64,000 nucleotides of DNA from Sphingobacterium faecium (GCF_003054045.1 NZ_QBKH01000001.1:982726-1046725); one strand, 5' to 3'. Positions 35,079-42,937 are shown, numbered from the stretch's first letter. Notes: generated by a model from the letters alone, not told the origin. Translations and numbers: made by a program.

Positions 35079-35622
35079 TGTAAGTTTACTTTGAGGGATA
35101 ATCTGTTGACCAGATCATCGTGGTGAATGAATATGGATGGTGTGGTACCATAGACAGACATTCCCTATCAAACCATCTGCTAGGCAAGTATCAAGCATTG
35201 ATACCGTATGGGTAAAGCTTGTTTGCCTATGTGCGGTATTGAAATAGCATAAGTGTATAGTAAGTGCATAGATACAGTATCAAACACCCTGTTTTGATAC
35301 TGTATCTATGCACTATCTATGCTTTACATATGCATATGCCATGCTTTATCGATGCCTAACATCTACTTGACCGATGTGGTATGGCGCTTTAATTTTGCAA
35401 ATCAGGTTTAATTCCTCTCCAGAAAAATGCTGTTATTGGTTATTCATGTACTAAAATAAGTTTTTCCTATAGAATTCAGTTTTATTCCTGATGATTTAGA
35501 TTTTTATCGCCTGAGATGAAGTAAAATGGTATCATTATTCCCCATATTTCCGCTTATCTCCACTTTTGGACCTACTGCTCTTGGATGGATGGCCATCTTC
35601 GTAGTGTCAAAACAATAAAGTC
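35079..35622. other. Intergenic region rich in GATAC-type repeats
   Basis: Contains GTATCA-AGCAT-TGATAC near 35190, GGCAAG...CTTG around it, the 21-bp inverted repeat at 35264-35313, and further degenerate copies of GCATA and TATGC to 35350. No coding frame is credible. The rest up to 35622 shows nothing. Confidence 0.6.
35264..35313. repeat. Perfect 21-bp inverted repeat (cruciform/hairpin)
   Basis: Left arm 35264-35284 (begins GTGCATAGATAC) and right arm 35293-35313 (ends TATCTATGCAC) are exact complements with an 8-base loop, CACCCTGT. No T-run follows. The surroundings repeat the motifs GATAC and ATAG. It could be a protein-binding, recombination or RNA-processing site. Confidence 0.8.
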
Positions 35623-36381
35623 ATGGCAAGAGTAGAAAGTTTAATCAAGTTAAATGGAACGATCGGGGATCTTTCCTTTTACAAATCAAAAAGTGTGGGT
35701 TACCAAGCACGGATGAAAACCGGTGTTTCGGGTGCCCGAATTGCTAACGATCCGGCATTTGCCCGTACCCGTGAGAATGGGAGTGAGTTTGGCAGGTCAC
35801 AGCAGGAGGGTAAAAAGCTGCGTGAACTGCTGCGCGATGTGCTGTTTGAAAATTCGGATAATAAATTCAGCCAACGTTTAGCAAGCCGCTTGCTCAAAGT
35901 TATTCAGATGGATTCGGTGAATATCCGCGGGGAAAGGGTGATCGTCCCTGAAAATCTGGTCCTACTGGATGGCATGGAGTGCAATCAACGATCCAGTTTG
36001 CGCGCCATCACCTTAAAACCCTTTACGGTCACGAACGACCGTTTTAGCGGTGATGGCTTTTTTTCATGCTCGCAGCTGATTCCCAACCTGCACATCGCCA
36101 AATTGAGTGGTGCTACGCATGTGCAGTATACGCTGGTGCTGCAGGAGTTTTCGGGAGATGAATTGGATCAGCGTCCTGTGATCCGAAGATCTGCTTACAT
36201 CAAACTGGGAGAAATGCAGCCGATGGATGTGGATCTCATGGCTTCGATTGAAGCTGATCCTGAAAAAAGTGTATTGGTTTTGGTAGGTACTGGCTATTTT
36301 CAGATGGTCAACAATGCCTACTATCCGCTGGCCAATGGACAGTATAATGCGCTGACCATTAGTCAGGTGATCATGCCTTAA
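35623..36381 (+). CDS. Conserved hypothetical protein of the DUF5675 cluster
   Basis: A 252-residue soluble protein. The first 65 residues are glycine/serine/arginine-rich (IKLNGTIGDLSFYKSKSVGYQARMKTG) and resemble a phage-structural or DNA-associated opening; the rest is beta-rich. No domain I can name. It stands ahead of the DUF5675 gene, separated by a strong hairpin (36413-36450). Together with the small cassette genes this may be a domesticated phage fragment; this is inference. Confidence 0.65.
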   Translation: MARVESLIKLNGTIGDLSFYKSKSVGYQARMKTGVSGARIANDPAFARTRENGSEFGRSQQEGKKLRELLRDVLFENSDNKFSQRLASRLLKVIQMDSVNIRGERVIVPENLVLLDGMECNQRSSLRAITLKPFTVTNDRFSGDGFFSCSQLIPNLHIAKLSGATHVQYTLVLQEFSGDELDQRPVIRRSAYIKLGEMQPMDVDLMASIEADPEKSVLVLVGTGYFQMVNNAYYPLANGQYNALTISQVIMP

Positions 36382-36412
36382 TCTAAGGTGATGCTGTCGT
36401 GAAGGATATTTT

Positions 36413-36450
36413 CGGGAGGCAGGTGGGTTTTTACTAACCGCTGCCTCCCG
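36413..36450 (+). terminator. Stem-loop CGGGAGGCAG / CTGCCTCCCG
   Basis: A perfect 10-bp stem, with inner pairing of GGT/ACC, located between the 252-residue gene and the DUF5675 gene. There is a TTTTT in the loop but no T-run after it, so it may be a transcript-stability element or a factor-dependent end. Confidence 0.5.
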
Positions 36451-36509
36451 ATATATCCCTTCTGATCAGAACAAATTGTCTATTTAATGATAACGATGAA
36501 GTATACAAC

Positions 36510-36914
36510 ATGTCAACTAAACAAATCTTGCATCTCCAACGGACTTATGGAGCACAAGGTACAAATGGCGCCCTGACCTATGATGGTGATCTGGTATGCC
36601 ATACGATAGAACTGCCCTGGCGTAATAATCTGCGTCGGCTCAGCTGTATTCCCGTAGGTACTTATAAACTGGAAAAAAGAACATATACCCGACATGGGGA
36701 ACAGATCGGTATTCCTGCGGTCTTGGGAAGGGAAGCAATATTGATCCATGCTGCCAATGATGCTCAGAAAGAGCTTTTGGGCTGTATCGCTCCTGTGACA
36801 AAATTAACAGCTGAAGGTTGCGGTACCGAGAGCCGAAAAGCGCTGGAAAAGTTAAAAGCTTTGGTGTATTCGCTGTGGGATATGGGGGAAGAAGTGTTTT
36901 TACATATTAAGTAA
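36510..36914 (+). CDS. DUF5675 family protein
   Basis: A 134-residue protein: LQRTYGAQGTNGALTYDGDLVCHTIELPWRNN, IPVGTYKLEKRTYTRHG and AILIHAANDAQKELLGCIAP are the family motifs. DUF5675 is found in phages and in Bacteroidota chromosomes near holin- or lysozyme-like genes and is thought to have an L,D-transpeptidase/peptidase-like fold, but its activity is not established. It follows the conserved hypothetical gene and precedes the first cassette copy. Confidence 0.82.
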   Translation: MSTKQILHLQRTYGAQGTNGALTYDGDLVCHTIELPWRNNLRRLSCIPVGTYKLEKRTYTRHGEQIGIPAVLGREAILIHAANDAQKELLGCIAPVTKLTAEGCGTESRKALEKLKALVYSLWDMGEEVFLHIK

Positions 36915-37296
36915 CGGAGTTGTCGCTCTAGCCGCGACAGGCTTTTACTTTTTGTCTTGACACAAAAAGTAAACAAAAAACTCAAGGCTGTATTCCTTTA
37001 TGCTATTTCACCTTGAATTGGCTAAATGAATTTGAACTCGTTTCACTCAAACATAAATTCATTTTTAACGCCTCTTCATCAGTGTAATTACGCAGTCGTA
37101 ATACAAGGCCTATTGGATAAGCCTGCAGCTTTTGGGGATTGGTATAGTGATGGATTAACAGGTGACAAAGTAACGTAGTAGGGAGTAACGAAATGATGGA
37201 GTAACTAGTGACAGAGTAACGTTTTTTAGTATTCTAACTGACTCACCTTCTAACCTCATAACCCTCTAACCATTTAACCTTCAAACATTAAACAAA
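36915..37296. other. Intergenic repeats: REP-like dyad and GGAGTAAC array
   Basis: At 36949-36972 ACTTTTTGTC-TT-GACACAAAAAGT is a dyad I recall as a dispersed element in related genomes. At 37160-37230 the motif GGAGTAAC/GTAACG recurs (GACAAAGTAACG, GGGAGTAACGA, TGGAGTAAC, GACAGAGTAACG), then 37245-37290 repeats TCTAACC/CATAACC/TTTAACC. The same pair of arrays precedes the third cassette copy at 51680-51810. Confidence 0.7.
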
Positions 37297-37506
37297 ATGA
37301 AAAAAATAATCAATAAAATCGGTCAGGTCTTGCAGGTGATCCTGCTAGCTCCTGTTAAATTGCCAGGCAAGGCACTGCACATCATCAAATATATCGCGCT
37401 GGGTCTTGGTATAGTGGAGACGGTACTGGATGATCCGGACAAAAAAGGAGAGGATGAGTCTATTGTGCAGCAGAAAGAAAAGGAGGTATCCGATGAAAGG
37501 GAATGA
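37297..37506 (+). CDS. Cassette copy 1, gene A: small amphipathic protein
   Basis: A 69-residue protein: MKKIINKIGQVLQVILLAPVK then a conserved KLPGKALHIIKYIALGLGIVE helix and an acidic/lysine tail. The hydrophobic first half suggests membrane association, as in small holin-like proteins. It overlaps gene B by 14 bases. The same sequence starts copy 2 (42348, diverged start) and copy 3 (51817, fused to flavin reductase). Function unknown. Confidence 0.65.
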   Translation: MKKIINKIGQVLQVILLAPVKLPGKALHIIKYIALGLGIVETVLDDPDKKGEDESIVQQKEKEVSDERE

Positions 37507-37666
37507 TATCCGGATCGGTACGCTCGGTGGTACGCTGTGTTCCATCTACGCGAGCTTTTCTTTTAATGACCTCTTGCAAGCGGCACTTATGGCCGTGGTC
37601 GGTACGGCCGTGAGCTATCTGACCAGTAGGCTATTGGGGAGAGTACGGCGACGTAAAAGCGACTAG
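37493..37666 (+). CDS. Cassette copy 1, gene B: 57-residue membrane protein
   Basis: The ATG at 37493 follows a textbook AGGAGG (37481-37486), rare in this window, and lies inside the end of gene A, so translation is coupled. The product MKGNDIRIGTLGGTLCSIYA continues as one or two hydrophobic helices (FNDLLQAALMAVVGTAVSYLTSRLLG) with a basic tail, a holin-like shape. Its copy at 42520 differs at a few residues only. Confidence 0.7.
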   Translation: MKGNDIRIGTLGGTLCSIYASFSFNDLLQAALMAVVGTAVSYLTSRLLGRVRRRKSD

Positions 37667-37718
37667 CTTTTCTCCTTATTAAATGGGCAGAAGATCAATT
37701 TTAAAGGTTCTCAAACTA

Positions 37719-37745
37719 AAGGGGATAGCTTTTTACTATCCCCTT
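37719..37745. terminator. Intrinsic terminator between cassette 1 and the kinase gene
   Basis: AAGGGGATAG-CTTTTTA-CTATCCCCTT, a perfect 10-bp stem between convergent genes. Confidence 0.75.
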
Positions 37746-37838
37746 GATTATATGCGGCATATTTCTTTCCGTTATCCATTCAAAAACTTACCCTGAAATT
37801 AGGGATGATGGTGAAGAGTAAGATATTCAGCTCATTGT

Positions 37839-39152
37839 TTATTCTTCAATCAGTGGCAAGGTTACTGAAAAATTATCCTCAATAATTTGATAATGAAATT
37901 TATCTATATGATAATACTGATAAATTGATTTTAAGAGTATTAAACTTTTATCTGTATTATCTAGATAAGTTGAAGATTTTGCAACAAAAGTAGATATGAT
38001 TTTAAGAGTCATGTTTTCATGATCAAAGTCAATCGTAATTTTAAGTGGTGCTTTAGATGAAAATTGACTGCTATTGATTGCATTTTCAAAAAGCATTTGA
38101 ATGGAAAACCTCGGTAGTTGTAAAGTCAATACATGATCAGGTAAATGATATTGAATTTCACTTATGGAGTCTCCAAAACGTACCTTTTGTAAAAAAATGT
38201 AATCTTTAGCCAGTTCTATCTCTTCATGTACAGTAGCCAGTTCTTTTGCATTGGTCTGTATTATTTTTCGGTATAACTTGGTCATCTTGACTATAAATTT
38301 TTTGGATAGCTCTATGTCTTTCCCAATTAAATGTGTCAGAGATCCTAATGAATTAAATAAAAAATGAGGATTAAATTGCTCCCGCAGATGAAGGTATTTT
38401 ATTTTATTATGTTCATTTTCCTTCCCTAGATGTTGCAATTGCAACCGTTCGATTTTCCTTTGTTCCAAAATGAATAAATAAAATAATAGGGAGACAATAA
38501 ACATGTCGCCTAGTCCAAGTAGCAAACTGTGGTTTGATAGTTTTTGAACATCTTCTTTAAATGTTAATATTGGAACAGAAACGACGATTGTCGCATCTTT
38601 GAAAATTATATTTGACGGGTAATTCTTTACAAAAACATCAATACCAATAAAATCTGATTTAATAATTTTTTCATCAATTTCATTGAATTTATACCTATCA
38701 TAGTATTTTCCAATATCCTTCTTTTCAGGGCTTATTAAACAGATTCCGGATTTGTCGAAAAGCTTGAAGTAACTGCGGTGTCCATATTTTCGATTTGCTA
38801 GGTAGTTATTTAATGTGTTAAGGTCAACACTTATGGTTTTTTTGAAGCTATTACTTTCATTTAAATTATATAGATTATTTTCAGATTTTGTGTCAATATG
38901 GATATTCGTAAGAAAAATACTGTCATTTTCGGGTAAGTATGTGTAGACTTTATCAAGAATTTCAAGTTCTTGTGTGACAATTTCGTACTTATGATTAGCG
39001 ACATCGAGCATCTCAGTAGCGTTCAATTCGTCAATGCTCGAATTTATATTTCCGAGTATAAACATTGACGCTACAATTATTAAAACGGCTGATGTAGCAA
39101 GTATTATTTTATTTCTTTTATAATTTCTAATTTTTACTTTTTCTTTTCCCAT
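37839..39152 (-). CDS. LytS-type sensor histidine kinase with degenerate ATPase site
   Basis: A 437-residue protein: TM1 at 16-34, an extracytoplasmic domain of ~170 residues, TM2 at 208-228, then the His_kinase domain with the phospho-acceptor motif REQFNPHFLFNSLGSL (H263) and N-box FENAINSSQF. The glycine motif (GxGxGL) expected near the C-terminus is missing; that part reads STYLDNTDKSLILL. It may therefore be a weak or inactive kinase, or a phosphatase/ligand sensor. No response regulator is adjacent. It is last in the minus-strand ubiquitin island. Confidence 0.85.
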   Translation of the reverse strand: MGKEKVKIRNYKRNKIILATSAVLIIVASMFILGNINSSIDELNATEMLDVANHKYEIVTQELEILDKVYTYLPENDSIFLTNIHIDTKSENNLYNLNESNSFKKTISVDLNTLNNYLANRKYGHRSYFKLFDKSGICLISPEKKDIGKYYDRYKFNEIDEKIIKSDFIGIDVFVKNYPSNIIFKDATIVVSVPILTFKEDVQKLSNHSLLLGLGDMFIVSLLFYLFILEQRKIERLQLQHLGKENEHNKIKYLHLREQFNPHFLFNSLGSLTHLIGKDIELSKKFIVKMTKLYRKIIQTNAKELATVHEEIELAKDYIFLQKVRFGDSISEIQYHLPDHVLTLQLPRFSIQMLFENAINSSQFSSKAPLKITIDFDHENMTLKIISTFVAKSSTYLDNTDKSLILLKSIYQYYHIDKFHYQIIEDNFSVTLPLIEE

Positions 39153-39292
39153 TTCTAATTCAAATATAAATAAATGTGTTCGAATGATTTAATGATAGCT
39201 ATTATAAATGCTGAAATGTGGATGAAATTTATCCTTTTAATTTAAGAATGATGGATTTGATTTTGTGATTTTATTACTAATAGATTGATGTG

Positions 39293-39475
39293 TTATTTTT
39301 CAATATGTGAATGCCAGTACTTTCGGGTAGTATGTGTAAACCAGTATATTTTAACAGCTGTAGAGATGACTAAAAACAAAAGAAATATGGAATCAGATCG
39401 TTCGATTTGATTCCATAAATACATAATTATGTGTCTTAATAATGAATCTTTGTAAAAAATATATTTAGACCGCAT
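39293..39475 (-). CDS. Possible small membrane protein (60 aa)
   Basis: The frame starts 4 bases after the stop of the secreted-protein gene, with a basic N-terminus and one hydrophobic helix (SIFLLFLVISTAVKIYWF). Position suggests it could belong to the ubiquitin-island operon, but it has no recognisable homology. The flanking 39153-39292 is AT-rich and empty. Confidence 0.35.
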   Translation of the reverse strand: MRSKYIFYKDSLLRHIIMYLWNQIERSDSIFLLFLVISTAVKIYWFTHTTRKYWHSHIEK

Positions 39476-39479
39476 TCAT

Positions 39480-40049
39480 TTATATTTTTATCTTCCATTT
39501 TATATTCGCATATTTCTTTATAAAATCTTTAGTAAAAGCAATTTTTTCATCCTTTGTGCCGAGGATTTCTATATTTGCAGCAACAATTTCCTTTGTGTTA
39601 TTGTTTAAAAAGTAAACGCAAATAATTGGAGATGTATCGTCAAAATAATAACCGGCTTGAATTACTGTACTTCTAATAAAGCCAGTCACTCGATCTTCTA
39701 AATTTGTGTCTTGAAAATACCAGTCAATATCAGATTTAATAATTTGATCAATGGTTCTATTCTTAGTATTAAGATTTTTATTTGTGATGGATAGAAAGCC
39801 TTTATTAATGTATCCATGTAATTTGTAGTCTATTTCAAAATAAGCTGTATTACGCTGTAATGGGCCTATTAGTATTGGATCTTGATCTATTAGGGGACCA
39901 AACCAATCTCTATGTATTATTTTTCTAGCGTTGTCAACTTGTTCGGAAGTTGTGTATGCCTTTTTTGCACCAATATATTCTTGGGCATCACACATTGTTA
40001 CCCCAACAAAAAATGAAATCGCTATAAGAATAATTTTTTTCATCATCAT
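39480..40049 (-). CDS. Secreted hypothetical protein of the ubiquitin island
   Basis: A 189-residue protein with a signal peptide (MMMKKIILIAISFFVGVTMCDAQ). The mature part is alpha/beta, without a family I know, rich in Asp/Asn/Ile, and ends in FIKKYANIKWKIKI. It begins 10 bases after the stop of the JAMM-like lipoprotein, so the two are co-transcribed. It could be a partner, inhibitor or immunity factor of that protein; this is inferred from linkage. Confidence 0.75.
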   Translation of the reverse strand: MMMKKIILIAISFFVGVTMCDAQEYIGAKKAYTTSEQVDNARKIIHRDWFGPLIDQDPILIGPLQRNTAYFEIDYKLHGYINKGFLSITNKNLNTKNRTIDQIIKSDIDWYFQDTNLEDRVTGFIRSTVIQAGYYFDDTSPIICVYFLNNNTKEIVAANIEILGTKDEKIAFTKDFIKKYANIKWKIKI

Positions 40050-40059
40050 ATTTTTTTAA

Positions 40060-41625
40060 TTAACACTCTATAAAACTAGCAACACCGTTTGTGAAAATAA
40101 GTGCTTTATTCGTATTGGGTTCTCCTATTTTTTGTTTGCTAATGTTGATTAATTTGCCATATAAATCTAATAAAGAAGCATCCCCACCTTTCTGAACATC
40201 CTCTTTGGTTCCATCTGTATTATCAATAAATTTTTTTACTCTGGATTTAAATCTTGTCCTTTCAATTGCACTTCTTGATTGATAACTATTTTGTGCCAAA
40301 GCAAAAAAGAAAGGATCTCGAATGGTTATCGTGTAAACATATTCACCACTTACAACTATAGATGTATAGTTTTTAATATATTCCTTAAGCATTTCATAAG
40401 ACATCGTCTTATCTGAAGCAAAATTTATTAAATCTTGGGCTGGTACAAAGATATCTGATGGACTGGGGGCTCCTCCATTTGGATGGTTATGAATAAAACC
40501 TGTTGCATAACCTTTTGATGAATCCCATGAGGGAGTCCCTATACTGATGCTACTCTCATTTGGACTTGAAATATGGGGACCAAGATATTTAGTAGTCATA
40601 TCTGTATTAGATGTTGTATAAATATATGCTCCATTTTCCAATGTTTTATTTTTTATATCATTTATCTTTGCTATAACTTGGGGATTTGATGTTAGTTCAT
40701 TTGCTTTTTTTATTGCATCGCAAGGGTCTTTTGGAAACTGATCAAATTCTTCCGATTTATACAAGCTAGCAATCCGTTCCAATGGATTTTCTATATCATT
40801 AAAAGATCCACCTCCTCCCCAAGTCGGTTCTTTTTTTGGTGGAATTGGCCATAGTACATCTTGACACTCGATCGTAGTATGTGTTTGTGTTCTTTGCTTC
40901 CACTCACCGGCAAAAGTACCATCTCTGCAAAAACCTAGATGATATGGTGGGTTACATGATCCGCCACGACTTGGTGCTAAGGTAACAATCCCGTCAGGGC
41001 ATATTGTATACCAAGTGCACAAATTTACTATTGCACAAGATCTTAACATAATGTATTCACCATCGTAAAAAGACATTTTTTTACTATCTAATTTTGGTTT
41101 TTGAAATTGTGCGTTGCCATTTTTATAAATATATGTAAATTGATGTCGTGATATAATATCAATTAAGATTAATGTTCCATTTTGTAGAAAATTTTCATCT
41201 GATGATTGTTTCGTGTTTTCTTCGGGAAAAAAATTACCAAAATAAAAATCATTGTTATTTTTGACAAGTAAAAAAGACTCATTATTAAGAGATTTTCCTA
41301 CAAGTTCCTTATCTCCTTTCTTAGTAATTATTGATAAAGGAATTATGGTATGATTTGTAGAATCATTTACTTCTGAATATCTTGCATTATCCCACTTTGG
41401 AATATAAGTGGTTATTAAATCTGAAGTCAAAGTGTCATACATCCTCTTTTCAATTCCTAATTGATGGTACCAGTTCTTTATTTCTTTGATGTTTGCTGAT
41501 TTTTGTTTGTTTTCAAGTAATGAAAAATCATATTTACTGTCGTCACTACATGAATTTAAAATAAGGAAAAATAATATTGTAATTATTGATAAATGCTTTA
41601 ATGTTTTTTTATTTGTTTTTGACAT
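40060..41625 (-). CDS. Lipoprotein with C-terminal JAMM/JAB-like metalloprotease motif
   Basis: A 521-residue protein. The lipoprotein signal ends FLILNSCSDD (Cys26). Residues ~190-260 form a Cys-rich patch (C197, C203, C209, C224, C233, C254) with an aromatic segment. The C-terminal region reads LENGAYIY (E330), then GYATGFIHNHPNGGAPSPSD (H379-x-H381, S388, D391), matching the JAMM zinc-protease plan E...HxH-(x9)-S-x-x-D, one residue shorter than the usual x10. JAMM/JAB enzymes remove ubiquitin-like proteins or act as toxin domains. It follows the secreted ubiquitin gene by 216 bases on the same strand. Exported location and the motif are visible; activity on that ubiquitin is a hypothesis. 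Confidence 0.78.
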   Translation of the reverse strand: MSKTNKKTLKHLSIITILFFLILNSCSDDSKYDFSLLENKQKSANIKEIKNWYHQLGIEKRMYDTLTSDLITTYIPKWDNARYSEVNDSTNHTIIPLSIITKKGDKELVGKSLNNESFLLVKNNNDFYFGNFFPEENTKQSSDENFLQNGTLILIDIISRHQFTYIYKNGNAQFQKPKLDSKKMSFYDGEYIMLRSCAIVNLCTWYTICPDGIVTLAPSRGGSCNPPYHLGFCRDGTFAGEWKQRTQTHTTIECQDVLWPIPPKKEPTWGGGGSFNDIENPLERIASLYKSEEFDQFPKDPCDAIKKANELTSNPQVIAKINDIKNKTLENGAYIYTTSNTDMTTKYLGPHISSPNESSISIGTPSWDSSKGYATGFIHNHPNGGAPSPSDIFVPAQDLINFASDKTMSYEMLKEYIKNYTSIVVSGEYVYTITIRDPFFFALAQNSYQSRSAIERTRFKSRVKKFIDNTDGTKEDVQKGGDASLLDLYGKLINISKQKIGEPNTNKALIFTNGVASFIEC

Positions 41626-41841
41626 AATAATATTTGTTGTCTATGTTGCACAAAAGCCACAGATAAAAGCACTTTGAGTATATTCTTTTCAACTGTGCTG
41701 AGTGCAATTTCTTATCCATTGCTTTATCAGGCAATATGTTATATTGGATTTTCGGGACGCAAGTTGTTATTTTTAAATGTGCGTGTAAAGATTAGATCAG
41801 TAAAGTTTATAATACTTTTTCTGATCTAATCCACTATTTTA

Positions 41842-42168
41842 TTATTTTAGAACAAGAAAAATAGTAGCCTCTTTACCAATATTGTAATCAGATAATGTTC
41901 TGCCATCTTCTAATTGTTTACCACCAAAAATTATCCTTTGTTGATCAGGTTTAAATCCTTCTTTATCTTGAATTTTAAATTTTACATTTTGTATCGTGGT
42001 AAATGAGGTTACTTCTAGGGTAATTGTTTTACCAGTAAGTGTTTTTACAAAAATTTGGAAACTCGCTGCATTAGCTAAAGTACTTGTCTCAATGGACTTA
42101 TTTGCAAAAATTGAGCATGGATTCATACATAAGTTTAGTAATAGGCCTGTAAATAGGATTTTTTTCAT
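41842..42168 (-). CDS. Secreted eukaryotic-like ubiquitin
   Basis: A 108-residue protein: signal peptide ~1-23 (ending SIFA), a short spacer, and a ubiquitin fold from residue 37 ([16 protein letters not shown]... KIQDKEG... [17 protein letters not shown]... LSDYNI) to 108. By hand count 56 of 72 positions equal human ubiquitin. All seven lysines (K6, 11, 27, 29, 33, 48, 63 equivalents) and the L8/I44/V70 hydrophobic patch are kept. It ends at LVLK (position 72), so the LRGG needed for conjugation is absent. Exported ubiquitin-like BfUbb of Bacteroides fragilis is known as an antibacterial toxin, which suggests a similar role. The source is probably horizontal transfer from a eukaryote. Confidence 0.95.
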   Translation of the reverse strand: MKKILFTGLLLNLCMNPCSIFANKSIETSTLANAASFQIFVKTLTGKTITLEVTSFTTIQNVKFKIQDKEGFKPDQQRIIFGGKQLEDGRTLSDYNIGKEATIFLVLK

Positions 42169-42347
42169 ATTTATAATTATTGTTTGAATTGTTTTTTTTT
42201 AATATTTAATTCTGCGGCGAATATATTTTAATACTGATGGTGGGTTTTACGGGAAACCGTATTCACTTTGTAAATAGCAGTTAGTCAGTAAAAAAAATAA
42301 TAAACAAATTAAAAAAGATACTTCAAAAAATAAATCGTGCGCTACAG

Positions 42348-42533
42348 GTGATCTTGATACCACCTATTAAATTGCCAGGCAAGGCACTTCACATCATCAA
42401 ATATATCGCTCTGGAGCTTGGTATAGTGGAGAAGGTACTGGATGATCCGGACAAAAAAGGAGAGGAGGAGTCTCCGCCAACGGAGAAGGACACAGCGCAG
42501 AAAGAAAAGGAGGTATCCGATGAAAGGGAATGA
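42348..42533 (+). CDS. Cassette copy 2, gene A (start altered)
   Basis: Homologue of the gene A at 37297, with the same KLPGKALHIIKYIAL and acidic tail. The position of the ATG reads GTA (42288), and the frame upstream is closed by TAG, so the only start is GTG at 42348 (42 codons conserved). It may be poorly translated or a decaying copy. Gene B follows with the same coupling overlap. Confidence 0.5.
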   Translation: MILIPPIKLPGKALHIIKYIALELGIVEKVLDDPDKKGEEESPPTEKDTAQKEKEVSDERE

Positions 42534-42693
42534 TATCCGAATCGGTACGCTCGGTGGTACGCTGTGTTCCATCTACGCGACGTTTTCTTTTGGTGACCTC
42601 TTGCAAACGGCACTTATGGCCGTGGTCGGTACGGTCGTGAGCTATCTGACCAGTAGGCTATTGGGGAAAGTGGGGAAACGCAGGCCGAAGTAA
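42520..42693 (+). CDS. Cassette copy 2, gene B: 57-residue membrane protein
   Basis: MKGNDIRIGTLGGTLCSIYA, then FGDLLQTALMAVVGTVVSYLTSRLLG and a basic tail. It has the same AGGAGG ribosome site as copy 1 and about ten substitutions relative to it. Holin-like shape; function unknown. A terminator hairpin (42735-42757) follows. Confidence 0.7.
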   Translation: MKGNDIRIGTLGGTLCSIYATFSFGDLLQTALMAVVGTVVSYLTSRLLGKVGKRRPK

Positions 42694-42734
42694 CTTTTAT
42701 GTGGATGTTGATCCAGCATCGATTAAGGAAAGTG

Positions 42735-42757
42735 AAGCGCTCCACAACGGGGCGCTT
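42735..42757 (+). terminator. Terminator hairpin after cassette copy 2
   Basis: AAGCGCTCC-ACAAC-GGGGCGCTT, a 9-bp stem with one G-U pair, followed by ACTTGG. It ends the short cassette transcript before folE. Confidence 0.6.
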
Positions 42758-42879
42758 ACTTGGTATCTCTTATGGTGAGATTATGGAAATAAACCGATGC
42801 CAATGACACTAGATGGAAAATAATCAGGATGAACACTTTGATCAAAGATGAAAAGAATATTTTATTTATAGCAACAAAG

Positions 42880-42910
42880 TTGCATTTGAGATATTGATTA
42901 TCTATTTTTG
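42880..42910 (+). promoter_or_regulatory. folE promoter
   Basis: TTG (42880-42882), a 20-base spacer, TATTTTTG (42903-42910, exact TAnnTTTG). Start expected near 42917, 20 bases before the folE ATG. It also rules out the TTG at 42908 as a start codon. Confidence 0.75.
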
Positions 42911-42937
42911 GCTCAGCGTATAAAAAATGATTACGAT

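Larger units (their letters stand above)
37297..37666 (+). repeat. Two-gene cassette, copy 1
   Basis: Direct repeat of 42288-42693 (full length) and of the first ~220 bases at 51817. Long blocks between copies 1 and 2 are identical, for example the AGGAGG ribosome site and start of gene B. All three copies are on the + strand. Copies 1 and 2 bracket the ubiquitin island. Confidence 0.85.
42288..42693 (+). repeat. Two-gene cassette, copy 2
   Basis: Homologous to 37297-37666 from the first codons of gene A to the end of gene B, with extra codons near the start of gene A. It lies just upstream of the ubiquitin gene (which is read the other way), so copies 1 and 2 bracket the 37.7-42.2 kb island as direct repeats. 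Confidence 0.85.

Noticed and set aside
42342..42613. Several minus-strand frames over cassette copy 2
   Set aside because: Mirror frames of genes A and B that have coupled starts and a ribosome site.
42908..42937. Longer folE start (TTG at 42908)
   Set aside because: The TTG is part of the -7 box TATTTTTG; the ATG at 42938 gives the usual FolE length.
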